A model generated the notes under the pieces. That model saw only the letters and a list, made by a program, of their open reading frames with translations. It had not been told where the DNA came from and did no database searches. 64,000 bases of DNA, taken from contig CALYLX010000053.1 in NCBI GenBank assembly GCA_944990035.1, positions 118,821 through 182,820 on the forward strand, in the 5' to 3' direction. A program made the position numbers and the translations under genes. The stretch comes from Clitopilus passeckerianus. Taxonomy: Eukaryota > Basidiomycota > Agaricomycetes > Agaricales > Entolomataceae. Shown here piece after piece: positions 34,076-46,514 of this stretch (its first letter is position 1; every line of letters begins with the position of its first letter).

Positions 34076-37000
34076 ATGCTTCGAGGGACAGGTCCGTGGT
34101 ATCGTGGCCGCGGTCTCAGAACGTTCAATCACAGTCATCGGGAGGATGAGCAGCCAAACGAGGTCGTAAACAAACGAGACCACGCCATTCCAATGGTTTC
34201 TGCGTCAGCGCCGCCGCCTCCTCGCTGGGGTCGCAGAGAACACCTCTCGCCTAGGAAAGCTCGAGGCGGCGCTAATAACGCTCCAAGCCGCACTCAAGAA
34301 AGCAGCCGGGGGAACAAACCTAATCGTGGCATGGGTCGTGTCAGTGATCACGGCGGTAATCACCATTCCTCGTGGCGCCAACTTGGTTCTTCCAATCCAC
34401 ATCCACCTATATTAGGTCCTCCTCTCCCATACAGATATCCCCCACAATCACCGGCGAGCGACCGTCAAATGAATACCTCTAGGCCGTTGAACTTCGAGCA
34501 ACCACCGTCAGCAACGCTTCAAGCGAAGCAAGAGCTTCTCAGTCCTCTGACCATCCCGATCTCATTACCCGCCAGTCAGAATCCTCCGAGTGCAGCGACC
34601 ACCTCAGCAGCCCATAGCTCAACCGCGGAACAGGGTGCCTCGATCACGACACCCCTTCTGCCATCGCCTGCATTAACGCAAGCTAGCTTGACTCCGCCTA
34701 CTTTCTCCTATCCGCTCGCCATCACCCCGCCTCAGAACGTACAACCGCTTCCTGCTGAACCTCCACGCGTTACCCAGACGCCAAGTGTCGCAAACATTCC
34801 CTCGCAACGTGAGGGAGCCACTGGAGCGCCACCCAGCCTTGAAACGCGTTCAGCTCTCAAGCGCTCAGAGGTTGTGCATGATGATCAGTCACAGACAAGC
34901 GCTGCCATTCCCAAGGAGGAGAAGTCGCTTAAACGGGCACCCCCTCCATCCTCTCAAGCCACGTCTGGCTCAGCTCCGAAACGACGCAAACTTACAGAAA
35001 GGGTTCGAGCCCTAGCTTCCAAGACTATTCCAAGGGACGAAACCAACCTGGATACCAAAGACTCGGCGCAATCACCCACAATATCTACCATGCCACCTCG
35101 GAATGGCCCTGTGAAGCCTGAGCCTCGGAGTCCTTCGCTTTCGCTATTGGATCTTCCTCCAACCCGGAGACTCGTGACAGAGTTTTGTAGCCTGTACCAG
35201 CTTCCCCAGAATTGCAGGAAGACGCATGCTCGGCATATTCAGAACCGGCAAGAATTCTACAAGAAGGAACTCAGCACGCTGAGGAGGCTCGGCTTCGGCA
35301 TAGTGAAAGGGTTCTTCAGGTAAATTGACTATATGCCGCTTCCTCATTTGTGTTTACTGAAATAACTTCATTTTTTTTTCCAGAGATGACGGCATGGTCA
35401 TTGAATGGACTAGCAGAGTACCTGTTTGGTCTGATACATTGCTTCCTGAGAAGAAATCTCAAGATACGACAGTCATTGACGTCGACGACGACATTATTAT
35501 CCTTGACGGCCTTCCATCCAGGCAAAACATCAAAGCACCTTCCGATGATATTCGGAAGCCGGGTGCTTCTCAAGTACAGACACCCAACACTGGTTCAACA
35601 TCGACTTTGTCAAAAAAGCAACCTCTTGCTCAGCCAGATGACGACAAGGATGTCATAATCGTTGATAATCCACCAATACCTAGGCCCTCTGCGCTCAAGG
35701 CCCAAACCAAGCCTACCCCATCTTTCTCTGCCCAAGCTAGTAAAGAGGCATCTGGTCCTCCCCGACCTGATGCCATCCCCAAGCAGCACCTGCCTCCATT
35801 CAACAACCCATCTAATGTTAACAAGCCACCAAAGATCCATGATTCTGAGTCAATATCTCAGCCACCTCCTGTGATTCCCGCACCTGTACTTCCCGCATAC
35901 AGTCTTTCACCACGCCCAAGCTTGGAGACAAAGAAACCTGATGCTAATACAAGATCCAATCCCTCTCCCCTCCCAGCACCGTCTGCTGCGCCCACTCATC
36001 ACAGCATCATTGAACCGACTTCCAGTTTGGAACCATCCCTATATGCGCCACCCAAGCAGTTTCTCCGGCCTGTGCAATCTTGGCCGAAAAGCTTGGGTGT
36101 CAACGGAATGGAGATTAACAGTAGCCCTGGGCCATCGTCAATTCCATCTGAAATGTATACAATACATAATGCCTCACCCTCAAGAACCAAGGTTTCTGAA
36201 CCTCCCCGATCACCTCCGCAGGCGCTGCCTGCGGCAGCGAGCAAACCTCTTGTAGAGATTGTTCCGGTACCATTACCCATTCTACATCCCAAGACTACAA
36301 CATTTGAGCCCAGTCGAGTCACTCTGGATCAGCTTCCCTACGACCCTGTCGAGTCTATGAACCTTAAGGATCTCAGATTGAATCAACATATCGCATCCCC
36401 ACTCATCCCAACGCAACCATTCCCGGCAGCCCAGCCATTTGTACCATCATCACAGCCTCCCACAGATATTCCTTCATTCGGACACGGGCACGATACGTCC
36501 ATGCAAGAACTTACACCTCCAATAATAACATCCACCCCTGTAAATCCTGCGATTGCCCGCTTTGAGTGTTCCAACATGACCCCTCTAGGGTGCTCGCCTC
36601 TCATGGCTCTTAGTGCCACGGTGTCTCCCAGCCTCCCCTCCATATCAAGCTCTCCCGCGGTATCCCTTAATAACGCACTTTTGAAAACGCGAGGGCCGCC
36701 ATTACCGAAGCGAAAGCGATTAATGACAGGTTCAAGCACAGCGCCCGTTCTCATGACTCCTTCGCGGAAATACGACTCGTCCCCTGAGGTTCCTCTACAC
36801 CAGTCCACAAAGTCAGCTTTGCCAAAGCGGGCCAGTCTGCGGTTTAGCCCTCCTTTGCTCACGATTTCAATTCCGCCTTCAAGAAACCCTAGTGAAGACA
36901 GGAGCAGTACACCAAAAGGTAGACAAGCACCCTTGTTATCTACCGCACATCCTGCAAAGAATTTGAACCACAATGAGCAAGTCAAGTCCCTTCTACCGAA

Positions 37001-37802
37001 ACGATCGAGGATACCGTCGGCGCTGCCTGTTGAAACGGGGGGTATGAACATACCTGGACCATCTGCCTTTCTGATGAGTGCTACCAGCAGTACCAGCTCT
37101 AGAAATTGGGAGGAAGAAGAGTTGTTGGCTAAAGGCTTTTTGCAACGGTTGGTATATTCACTTTGTTGTTTCTACTCCTCATCTAACGCATATGGTCCAG
37201 GTTTATGTCTACTTTTGTATCGGACCGTCCCTCTCTCATGCATGCCTACACTTCCGACGCCGTAGTCTCCTGCCGTGTATTCCCACCACCCTTCATTCTC
37301 CCTGGTCAGCCCGGCTTTGGCAAATTCTATGTACCCAACTTCTCCGTGTCACAGAAAGCATCTCGCCCTCTCATGGCCACGGAACTGCTGACAAGATTGG
37401 GCCCATATATGCTCACACAGCCAGTGAAATATGACATGGTCGTATTGGACGAAGCTGTGGGAGGTGGCATTCTGGTAACTGCGTCAGGGAATGTGATTCG
37501 CCCTGCGTCGGCGAGTTTGTTTTGTCCAAGAATTCAGAAGTCGCCGGCGGGGACGGGAGACCAACAGCAGGTGGATGGTACACCTTTCTACATGTCACAC
37601 AGTTTCGTCCTGAGAAGAGCGATGAAAGACGTAAACACAGTGTATGTTATTACCTTTATTCCAACAAGCCGCTGCTAACCTCTTCATCAACAGAGATTCA
37701 GAAGCGTGGCCTTTTTTGGTGTCAGCACACCAAATTGTTGTACGTTATGTTGACGAAATGATCCCTACTCGAGCTTCATTTGCATCGCAATCCTTGTATT
37801 GA
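34076..37802 (+). CDS. Large disordered protein with SUMO-interaction-like motifs and probable NTF2-like C-terminal domain
   Basis: Exons 34076-35319, 35384-37147, 37201-37641, 37694-37802 give 1185 aa. Residues 1-350 are Pro/Ser/Arg-rich, starting MLRGTGPWYRGRG. A short conserved-looking helical segment RLVTEFCSLYQLPQNCRKTH then HARHIQNRQEFYKKEL spans the first splice. Just after it are two hydrophobic-acidic strings resembling SUMO-interacting motifs, VIDVDDDIIILDGL and DVIIVDNPP. Some 500 residues of Pro/Ser-rich disorder follow. The last 190 residues fold-like: LAKGFLQRFMSTFVSDR, a central YDMVVLDEAVGGGILVTASG, and SHSFVLRRAMKD with VVRYVDE, which suggests an NTF2-like cone as in mRNA-export factors. 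The assignment is by pattern only. It is divergently paired with eL37 and probably nuclear. Confidence 0.75.
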
Positions 37803-38054
37803 TATTCAATGTTGTATTTTTGTTTATTCTTAAGTTAGTTAAAGCAACTTGTACATTCGATATCTGCTGAATGGCATAATAGAAAGGCTGTAATTTGATA
37901 GGGGCTCTGCGTATGTGAAATTGTCTGAACCAAGCCTCAGCGAGATGGTGTAGTGTCACAAATTCTACATGATTGGTATGAGATACATCCAGAAAACAAT
38001 GCTATCAACACTTCTATGATACGTAGTCTTTGGCAGTTCTGCCTTGCGCCGCAG

Positions 38055-41000
38055 TCACGTCCTTTTCCTCCTGAGCAACTCGCTCAACTTCCCGGCGGCT
38101 ACACCCATACTCAGCCCTCTTCCCTCTCGTGTTTCTTCCTTTGCATCATCATTGCTACTACCACTAGACTTGCTCTTAGACAAAACCAAGGAAAACCTTT
38201 TGCTGAACCCCGAGTCCCCATCACCATTCCTTGGCTCCTTGTTCCCACTGTACACATCAGATGTAGAGGAACTCGTCCGTGCGGTCACGCTGAGTGTATG
38301 CAACGCGACAGCAGGAAGGGTAAACCGTTTGCTTTTCCTAACCGTAGACTCCTTCTTCTGAGGGGACGAGGCGATAGGGAGTTGGGTACCGCTGTCGAAA
38401 GTAACACTGGTGGTAGACTGGCTTTGCATATTCCCGGTAACGACATCGCTCGCCTCATCCTCTTCAGAGAGGGTGAGAACATTCGACCTTGGGGACATGT
38501 GCTCCGTGTTTCTCCAGCTCTTTGATGGTGATGTTCCCGTGCTACCGGGTTCGAGGTTGTCGAATACTTGATGATAGCTGCTCCGTTGCCCGGTGGGTAT
38601 GGGCTTGACCTTCACCACCCTCTCGCGAGGAAGAGAACCGCTCCCTTCCGAAATTGCGTCCTCTATATCGTCTGCATTGGAAGCAGAACGCGATAGTTGC
38701 CGATCCAATACCGGAGACATTGACATCAAGGCTTTCGGGGCGGGAATGGGTTGTGCTGTAGTGAGTGAAGAAGGCACCGACAGCCATGAAGGCAACTGTC
38801 GTATAGTATCCCCGTCGATCCCGACAGTGTCCGCCTGTGGTTGCACCTTCGACCGCTCTGAAGGGGGCTGTATGACTGGAAAGACAGTCCCATAGCAAGC
38901 GTCGCAAGCCCTTGCAGGTTTGCTTTGTTGGGGCTGTTTAGTTGCCTTTCCCGATGTATCGGCAATGAAGAACGTCCTTCCAGAACATGCCGCGCATACA
39001 CATCTTCCGCAAAGCCTGCAATGATGCCTCCTCCGTCTCCAAATGAATGGCCTCCCACAACGCATACATTCGTTCGTTTTGTCGTCAGGTATCCAGATCG
39101 CAGGTACCCAGTTCTCAACTTTTCGCCTCCTCTCTTGGGCATGCCCCCCACTATCGGTTTCCTTCCCACCCTTGCCTTTCTTGCTATCAGCACCATTACG
39201 AGTAATCGAAATGGTCGAACCACCCATGTCCTTGTCCTTAGCGGGGGTTGAAGGCTCACGGATTGTGGCTAGCCTCTCGTCGGTAGGATGATAAGGCAAA
39301 GCTTGCAGCGTACGTCGGAGATGTTGGGTAGACGAGGATGATGTCAAAGTCGAATTGGGGTTGGTCATATTCAGTGAAACAAGCAGTTGGGCCTTTGCTT
39401 GTCGGATGGTTGATACCCATTCGTCTCGTTCTTGTTCGGTGTCTATAGAATTCATACGATCAGCTCTCACGTATGTGGACAGGGGAAACTGTGACCAACC
39501 TGTATAGAGAACAAAACTACCTTCCGGACTCAGCACTTCAAGTTTGCGGGAGTTCTCTTCCAGTTCCTCCTCTTCTACCCCAGCTTTCCCAGGAACGACG
39601 ACCTCCAAGTCAACCAACTCCGTCCTTCCTCTAAATATCCACTTCTCGTCCCCAGTACTGGGATTTCGTCTGATGTTACTCGGTGGATGATAGGAACGTC
39701 TTGCCAAGTTAGAATTCCGCCGAGGTCGTCGAGTGGGTGTATCGGGTAGGGATGGTGAAGCTAAGATAGAGTCGGTACTTTCAGCAATAGCACCAGCTCC
39801 TGAACCCTGAGCTTGCAGGTAAGCTTGCTTCCGTTGCTGCATTCGGTCCTTGTTGAGGATAGCACCCAGCTCCGCCTCACTTTTACTCCTGCTTCTAACC
39901 ATCTGCGGCCTGTGACCTAGGCCTAGCTGTGGCTGCGGTCGGGCTGGGGTAGTAGGTAAAATGGGTTCCACGCCAGCCGAGGAACTACCAGCGCCACCGA
40001 AGATGCCCCAGTCCCATGTTCGTTCGACTTCTTCGTTAGCGAGCCACATCAAGCAATCAGAGAAGAGTATGAACTCCCTCTCTCTTGGCTGTGGACTTTG
40101 TTGAACGTCGAGCATGAACAAAGGCCCTCGCTTAACCAGGAGTCGGCCAGGAGAGATCATGTTGAACCCAGAGGGCAGGCCGGAAGTAGACCTTTGGAGA
40201 GTTATCAAGGCCAGCGTTTGAGCATGGGTAGCTAACGATGTGTTCAATGCAGATGTGACTGATGATAAAACATCAGTATTGAATACTTAGGATTGGAGAA
40301 TGCACGTACTCTTCGATACAAGAGCCTCCACAGTTGTCAACTGCTCATATTCCGGGTCGCTTGGGTCTGTGTTCTTGATGAGATCCCTCAGCAGTAGCAA
40401 ATAACGGGGACATCGCTGAACGATTGTCAACAACCATGCGCCCAGCTTGAGCTTGCCACATTTGGGATCGGCCTCCTGGATAGCAAGGAAACTCGCAAAT
40501 GTGGGATTATATGCTGAACTGAGTTTTCCCGAAGTAAGAGGTGAAGTCAAAGATGATAGGGCATTTATACTGTTTGGGAAGGATGTGATGAAAGGTGTAT
40601 AAAGGGAGAGGTATGGGAAATGGGAGGAGAGAACTGGGGATAAGGATGGTGTAGTAGGTGGGGGTTCAGCAGGGGGAGATAAGACGGATGAGTCTTTGCC
40701 CAGGTGCGAAGTCAGAGCAGCAAAGAACGATCGATGGAAGTTCCATATGTCGATGAAATTGGAGAAAACAGATGTTACAACAGTTCGATCCAGAAGAGGT
40801 GTAGACGTTTCGAGAGAGGATATTATGGGCGATAGAAAATGCTGTGAAATGTTGTTAGTGAATACTGACTTTCAGCAGAGGGAAAAGAACTGACAGAGTA
40901 TATGAGTTCCAGCCCATCCATATAAACTCGCTCGGATTCATAAAACTCGTCGATGATTTTTCGTCTCTTCTCCCTGTGTGCCTCAACAATGGAGGAAGAG

Positions 41001-41497
41001 AGAAGTGGTCGTATTGAGTCACTCTGCCGAGAGTGTCTCCGCTTTCTTCTGGGAGACTCGGGGGTTGGCAAAGTGCTCACAGAGGTGCTTAGGTGAGAGG
41101 AAGGTCGGGATTGTACCCTGACCCTTAAGGGACCATGTCCACTTCTCTGAGCGTGTTGCTGCATAGCAGCTGCAAAAGAGCTGCCTTCCCGAGGACTACC
41201 GGTTCGGGGACCGGTGTCATCTCCTTCCTCAGGCAAGGATTCGAACGAGGCGACGCTCACGATGGATTGGGGCCGGTGAACCAGAGATGGTGCCGAGGGG
41301 GATGACATACGTCGAAATGGGAGGTGCGGTGGACGGGTAAGAGGCGAACTGCCTGGAACAAGAAGGAAACTGTTGCGATCTGGTGAGCCTGGAAAGGCTA
41401 CCGTAGAGGTAGATGGCAGCTTAATTGGTCTAGCTAATTGTTCGTCAGATGGATTCTGGACGATGAGCGGGTTCGTTCCAAACTCACCGGATGACAT
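38055..41497 (-). CDS. Rho guanine nucleotide exchange factor with DH, PH and FYVE domains (FGD-like)
   Basis: Exons 41488-41497, 40895-41433, 40310-40841, 39500-40258, 38055-39442 give 1075 aa. A Ser/Pro-rich N-terminus precedes the DH domain (about 150-380): KIIDEFYESERVYMDGLELIY, then LKLGAWLLTIVQRCPRYLLL, the hallmark helix. The PH domain (about 400-640) includes GRLLVKRGPLFMLD and FILFSDCLMWL, and ends TDTEQERDEWVSTI; these last residues are joined by an intron at 39443-39499. The FYVE zinc finger (about 715-790) shows WIPDDKTNECMRCGRPF and the basic RRRRHHCRLCGRCVC, which binds PI3P. A disordered tail ends in basic residues. It would activate a Cdc42/Rho GTPase at endosomal or plasma membranes. 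The first exon codes only three residues plus one base; the 54-nt intron after it could also be read through in frame, so the N-terminus is uncertain. Confidence 0.93.
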
Positions 41498-42096
41498 GGT
41501 GTTCACAGTCAAAGATGTCTTCCGCAGCGATGAAAGGTATCAGGATATATGGTATGTCGCCCAAATGACGGTCCCTCAGATCGTTTAGCGTGGTAACCAG
41601 CGGCGTCAAGTTGACGCACTAAATGGGTCGGTGCCGCGTGTAACAGCCTCGAAGCTCAGGGGGAAGCCATACAAGTAGCCTTCGGTGCTACGCGCGACAA
41701 CGAGCTCGCTGCAAGCGGCCAAGCTTCAAGTTGTCGGGATCGCAGAAGAAGCACTGGCCAAGTCCATTGATACATTAGTCAGCGATCCCTGCAAAACATA
41801 TACCGTCATGTTCTTGGGCAAAAAATACTGAAATGCTGGACTTTGAAACCTTCTAGTAACATCCCAAGGACCAATAGCTCTCGAAGAACTATGCCGCATG
41901 CTGCTTGCGGTAATGACGCACGGTGCTTTGGCCTGAACCTCGATTGTGGGCGTTACATTGATAGCCGGAAGGTCAACGTGTCCTCCATGGCGTGTGCTGA
42001 GAGGCTCGCATCTCTGGGAAACTCGGTTTCTTTCCCCTCTCATTCTACTATCACTGTGTTCACGGCCTCTGTGAAAGCCACTCTGCTTCCTTAAAC
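41498..42096. other. Divergent promoter region between RhoGEF and orphan gene
   Basis: 599 nt. The long minus-strand frame crossing it (41726-42307) overlaps the + strand gene and shows no domain, so it is treated as a shadow. Confidence 0.45.
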
Positions 42097-43088
42097 ATGC
42101 AGGCTCTGAGAGCCTTCCAGCACCTATACTCCCAATTGCAACCGCTCCGCACTGCTGTACGCGAAAAGCTGCGAGCCATGGACCCGAACGCTCCTTCAAT
42201 AAATCGTTCAAGGTTCTCCTATTACGACAGCCATCTATGGTTCTCGATTGACCCATTGACGAAAGGTCAGTTACCGGATGGGAGATTTCTAAACGCTGAT
42301 CACACATGTCTTCTGCATAGGCAGCCTATTCCTATGGACAATCCTTTATACGACGTTGGGACCAACCAAAATGCTTACTTTTGAATGCTTACTATTGACC
42401 GCCTCAACGACAACCTTCCACGCCAGGTGTTTTCAGAGGTTGAACTACTTGAGCCTGATAAGCGGTTCTACTTTCACAGAGCTATATCTATGGTTTCAGA
42501 AACGCCCTACGTCATGCGGCGGAGGTTTCACCGAAGGCACTTGAACTCCCCCAGCTCTCAGCCCAAACAGACGAGAAGATCCTCAAGACCGTTGTGTCCT
42601 ACGCACAAATTTTAGCTATATATCGCTCCATTCGCGAAGTCGATGAGGACTTTCGGAGCCCAAAGAATACGATCGAATGCACTCTCTACGTTCGCGATGC
42701 CCACATCGACATATCGGATCATTTTCATTTTTTCAGAAACCGGCCCACCGTCACAGCTGCTGGCCCCATTTCTGACATGTTTATCAAGGTGCTTGAGGAT
42801 GAGCATGCTGTCCAGCTCCAATGTCTGCGTGATATACAAGAAACTCTCTCCGAGTGGCAACGTTCCGGGGCAACAAATGGAAATGGATACGTTGATTACG
42901 CTTGCAGTGTAGCATTTTACACCAATGCAAACAAGGCGGCCGAGTCCTACGGACGGCTGTTGAAGCACGTACGGGCTAGCCATACACAGGAGACACTCCG
43001 GCGTTCAGCTGAAGGGCCGGCGCCGCCTCAAAACGCTGAAAGGGATTGTGTCTCTCGACAAGGGGAATATACTTATGAGCATGATTAG
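42097..43088 (+). CDS. Uncharacterised protein with one hydrophobic segment
   Basis: Not recognised. Exons 42097-42265, 42321-42426, 42482-43088 give 293 aa, with exact phase joins. It begins MQALRAFQHLYSQLQPL. Across the first splice there is a hydrophobic stretch (LFLWTILYTTLG to FECLLLTAS, about residues 58-88) that could be one or two membrane helices. It then continues with SYIYGFRNALRHAAEVSPKA and a long alpha-helical, mildly acidic region (LVQ-poor, rich in Glu/Asp/His) to the end EYTYEHD. The use of cacagag as acceptor of exon 3 is inferred from phase. It may be a lineage-specific membrane-associated protein. Confidence 0.65.
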
Positions 43089-43320
43089 CTCAGTGTAGGT
43101 TTTGTATCATATTTCTCCTACTGTAATGCACATACCCCACCTCATATTCCCTTGAATGTATAACTTTCAGACACATATACCCATAAAGGATTGATCGTGA
43201 GGACTGTAGTGAATCAGATGGGAGAGCAGAGGTAAGGGTTTTTATAGGGGGAGTCGTCAAAGGAGCAACGAGGAATGTACTAGCCCGCAAAAAATAGAAA
43301 CACACCCAACAAAATGTAAT

Positions 43321-43415
43321 AGCCCACCGCGAGGGTCGAACTCGCAGCCTTCAGATTGCAGACGCAACAAGACGCCTTAAAAGTCTGACGCTCTAGCCGA
43401 TTGAGCTAGGCGGGC
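43321..43415 (-). tRNA. tRNA-Lys (UUU) with intron
   Basis: The minus strand folds as a tRNA: acceptor GCCCGCC with GGTGGGC, D arm TAGCTCAATCGGCTAGAGC, anticodon loop CTTTTAA giving UUU, and T arm GCGAGTTCGACCCTCGC. An intron of about 21 nt interrupts after the base 3' of the anticodon, leaving a 74-nt mature body including the discriminator. Body almost identical to the tRNA at 55547. Confidence 0.95.
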
Positions 43416-43684
43416 TCAGTAATCATTGCAAACGTATAGAATAGATCCATGCCTCTGAAGTCGACGGTGTGACGAATTATATATTTTATCCCCTCTTCCA
43501 GTCAGGAGTACATTCAGCAAGGTGACGACGGACCCTGTGATCCATCGATTATCGCCGCATGACTCGTGTGAGGGATTACAGCGGAGTATGTATTATGAAT
43601 GTCGAAAAGAAGAACCGGAAAAGAGTATTTCAAGGCAAATAGATTTCATCCGTCCCAACCTCGCGAACTCTACAAGCCAAAATA

Positions 43685-44752
43685 ATGTCGAACTCTCGAG
43701 ATGCCCTCACAAGCCGTCAACTCCCTGAAATGGTTATGTCCACCACCTCAAACTCTCTGACCGCTCCTATCCTCCAAAAGCCGTGGCTCACAGCACAAGA
43801 ACGTGCCGCCGAAAGGTTTGCAATTGCTGGCCATGCAATCGGTGGGTGACCAGTTCTGTCTGTTGTCGGCAACGGTGGGCACCACTAACTAGGGTACAAA
43901 GTGACTGGTGGAGCCGGAAAATTGGGTCTAACGGCAGCCCGAGGACTCCTTGAACACGGTCTTTCTGGCCTCTGCCTGTTCGATCTCCAGTCAACGTTCG
44001 ACTCTGAGCCTTCCAAATCTCAAATCGAGACGCTGGGCCAGGAATTCCCGAACGCTAGGATCATCAAGCATAATGTCAACGTTACTGATGAAACCAGCGT
44101 CGAGAACGCAGTCAAGGCTGCCGCAGATGAGTTGGGTGGGATTGATATCCTCCTGTGCTTCGCAGGTGTCGTGGGGTGCGTGCATGCCGCTGATATGAGT
44201 GTGAGCGAATGGAAGAGAGTCATCGATATCAATATGACTGGGAGCTGGTTTTGCGCACAAGCAGTCGGAAAGTGAGTTGTCGGCATTTGATCCTGAGGAT
44301 ACGGTTCATGATTTGCGCCTTCAGAAAAATGATAGAGCAAGGCCGCGGTGGCTCTATAGTCTTCACAGCATCCATCTCGGCCCATCGGGTCAACTACCCC
44401 CAGCCACAAGTTGCATACAACGTCTCCAAGGGTGCATTACTCCAACTGAAGAGCTCGCTGGCGGCAGAGTGGGCGAGGTATGGAATCCGCGTGAACAGCA
44501 TAAGTCCTGGGTACATGGATACGATTCTGAACGAAGGAGCTGGTTTGGAGAGAGCAAGGGCGCTTTGGGCTGAGCGGAATCCGATGGGGAGGATGGGGCA
44601 GCCTGAAGAATTGATTGGGTCCGTGGTGTTACTGTGCAGCAATGGGGGAAAGTATATCAATGGGGCGGACATTCTCGTTGACGGTATGTTGCCTATGTTG
44701 AAGTGTTGGCTTTTTGCTAACGTTCTTTTTAGGTGGAATCACAGTATTTTAG
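43685..44752 (+). CDS. Short-chain dehydrogenase/reductase, polyol (arabinitol/mannitol) dehydrogenase-like
   Basis: Exons 43685-43841, 43902-44271, 44325-44683, 44733-44752 give 301 aa. The Rossmann motif VTGGAGKLGLTAARGL spans the first splice. CFAGVVG stands where NNAG is usual, SISAHR holds the catalytic Ser, and YNVSKGALLQLK holds Tyr/Lys. INMTGSWFCAQAVGK is the conserved dimer helix and NSISPGYMDT the PG motif. The ending NGADILVDGGITVF is typical of fungal NAD(P) sugar-alcohol dehydrogenases; the substrate is inferred. Exon 4 encodes only the last six residues. The 50-residue N-terminal extension (MSNSRDALTSRQLPEM) contains a possible targeting or regulatory segment. Confidence 0.88.
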
Positions 44753-44874
44753 GTCTTTGGATGGACAAAAGGACCGGAAATCGCGCTGTAAATTGGTATG
44801 AGAATGAAAGGTCGACGGCACAATATGGATAGACAAACTTACATAAAGCCTCCTCGAAGACAAGATATCTGCCC

Positions 44875-45890
44875 TCAAACCGTAACCTCTACCCACTCAT
44901 TCACCCACATGTACCGCGAAAATGAGACGTAAAGCCATCGAAACCAAACTAGCTGGCTCCAGTGTTGACGCATCGCCTTCAAAGCCAGAACGTATTCTGG
45001 AATACCCGCCACGATTGAGAGATGAGGATTAATATGGTGTACGTGAAGCCCAAGGGAGGGCGCGTATTTGACCAAAGGTGGTGCAACACTTTCAAGGATG
45101 ATATGCAATTTCGCAAGAACTGGCCCAAGAACACTCGAGTACTTCGGAAGTACGGGATGTGTGATGAGGGTGAAAACTTTAGGTTTGCCCAGTAGCGAAA
45201 GGGCGGGTCGAGAAAGGAGATGTTTCACTCCTTCGGGCAGTGATTTGTGGTTGGGGTGTCCTGAAATTCCAAGGTTGTCGAAAGTCAGAATCTGGAAAAT
45301 GATGCATTAGCAGGGGGGGGAAACAGGGCTAAGCGTATAATGCTCACAGCCGATATATCTCTCGTGGCGACATATGTTTCCAGGACGTCAGCGATATCCG
45401 AGGGGCTCCATGTTGCAGTGAAATTGTCCTGCAGCTTCCTATGAGTAGCAAATGCTTAGCCCAGCGGAGAATTCGCAGAGAATAGAACCAACTCATGATC
45501 AATCACAAGCCTGTGCTTTCTGTCGATCCCAAGTACGTCCAAGCTGTTATGTAGTTCTGCTCGACGAACGGCTCCGAGACCATCTGCGTCACCAACAGAC
45601 AAACAGGCAGAATGTACTTGAACCTTGAAAAACCATAATTGTCAGTCAGCCTAGAATATAGGTGGGAAAGGTACACCAACCTTTGGACTCAACTGCAGAG
45701 CTTGAATCGTTGGCGCAAAGAACATGCACTCATCATCTGGATGTGCAGTCAGGACCAAGACATTGGCACCGGATTCGAACTTGGAGGCCGGAGACGACAG
45801 TATCAACGATGCATCCTTTGATTCCGCAGGTCCAAAAAGCACCGCAATAGCGAGCGAGAGGAACAGAGCCAACAAGGAGATGATGAACAT
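44875..45890 (-). CDS. GPI12: N-acetylglucosaminyl-phosphatidylinositol de-N-acetylase (PIG-L)
   Basis: Second enzyme of GPI anchor synthesis at the ER; it removes acetate from GlcNAc-PI. Exons 45681-45890, 45493-45623, 45348-45438, 44875-45291 give 282 aa. The N-terminus is a membrane anchor (MFIISLLALFLSLAIAVLF). The zinc-binding AHPDDE motif is in VLVLTAHPDDECMFFAP, and the second motif in FDNLGISGHPNHKSL spans exon 4. LSVGDADGLGAVRRAEL and RLVIDHE are further family blocks. The start is the ATG ending at 45890; upstream frame is open but lacks ATG. Convergent with the SDR gene. Confidence 0.95.
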
Positions 45891-46514
45891 GGTGGTTGCC
45901 CCTCGAGGAAACCTTGATGCTGATCGGCCCGACGACACATGCACACGTTCTTCCTCGACTACCAGCATCATCTCAGTCAGAACACAAGTACACAAACTCA
46001 ATTGCGGAAGAACTTTCAAATGTGCTCCAGATAGTGGCTATAGAAACACTTTATCATTGGTCGAGAACTCTTTCAGGTGAAAACGGTTATGTTCGAACTC
46101 CACTGGAAAAGACTACAGCAACGACTATCGGTTGACCCGCCGTTGAGATGATTCACTTGCTCTCGGTTGTATGCTTGCAGCCACACCCTGTACAGCTTCG
46201 AAGCGGTTATTCACTCTGGCAACTGTCAGGCCAATCATAGCCTGTGCCAAATCTTCGTGGATTCAAGAAGCAATCAGCGAGATGTCTGATCCCAAACACG
46301 AGTCTAGAAATCTGCAGATCAACGAGCAGAATCACCGGACCACTGTCAACATGGCTAGGCCTCTCACTTGAATATCTTCTCGCAATTCCAAACCCCGGGT
46401 CACGGTTGAGCTGATAGCTTTGCATCAGGATGCGAGTTCAACATCAGGCGAACGGACTATAAGACAAACGCAGTTCTGTGCAGTGTCGCCTCTGGCTTCT
46501 TCTCCTGTTGAAGG
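45891..46514. other. Divergent promoter region between PIG-L and alpha-arrestin
   Basis: 624 nt with no gene recognised. Short frames lack splice and domain support. Confidence 0.45.

Noticed and set aside
41726..42307. 193-codon minus-strand open frame
   Set aside because: It overlaps the spliced + strand gene at 42097 and has no recognisable domain; treated as a shadow.
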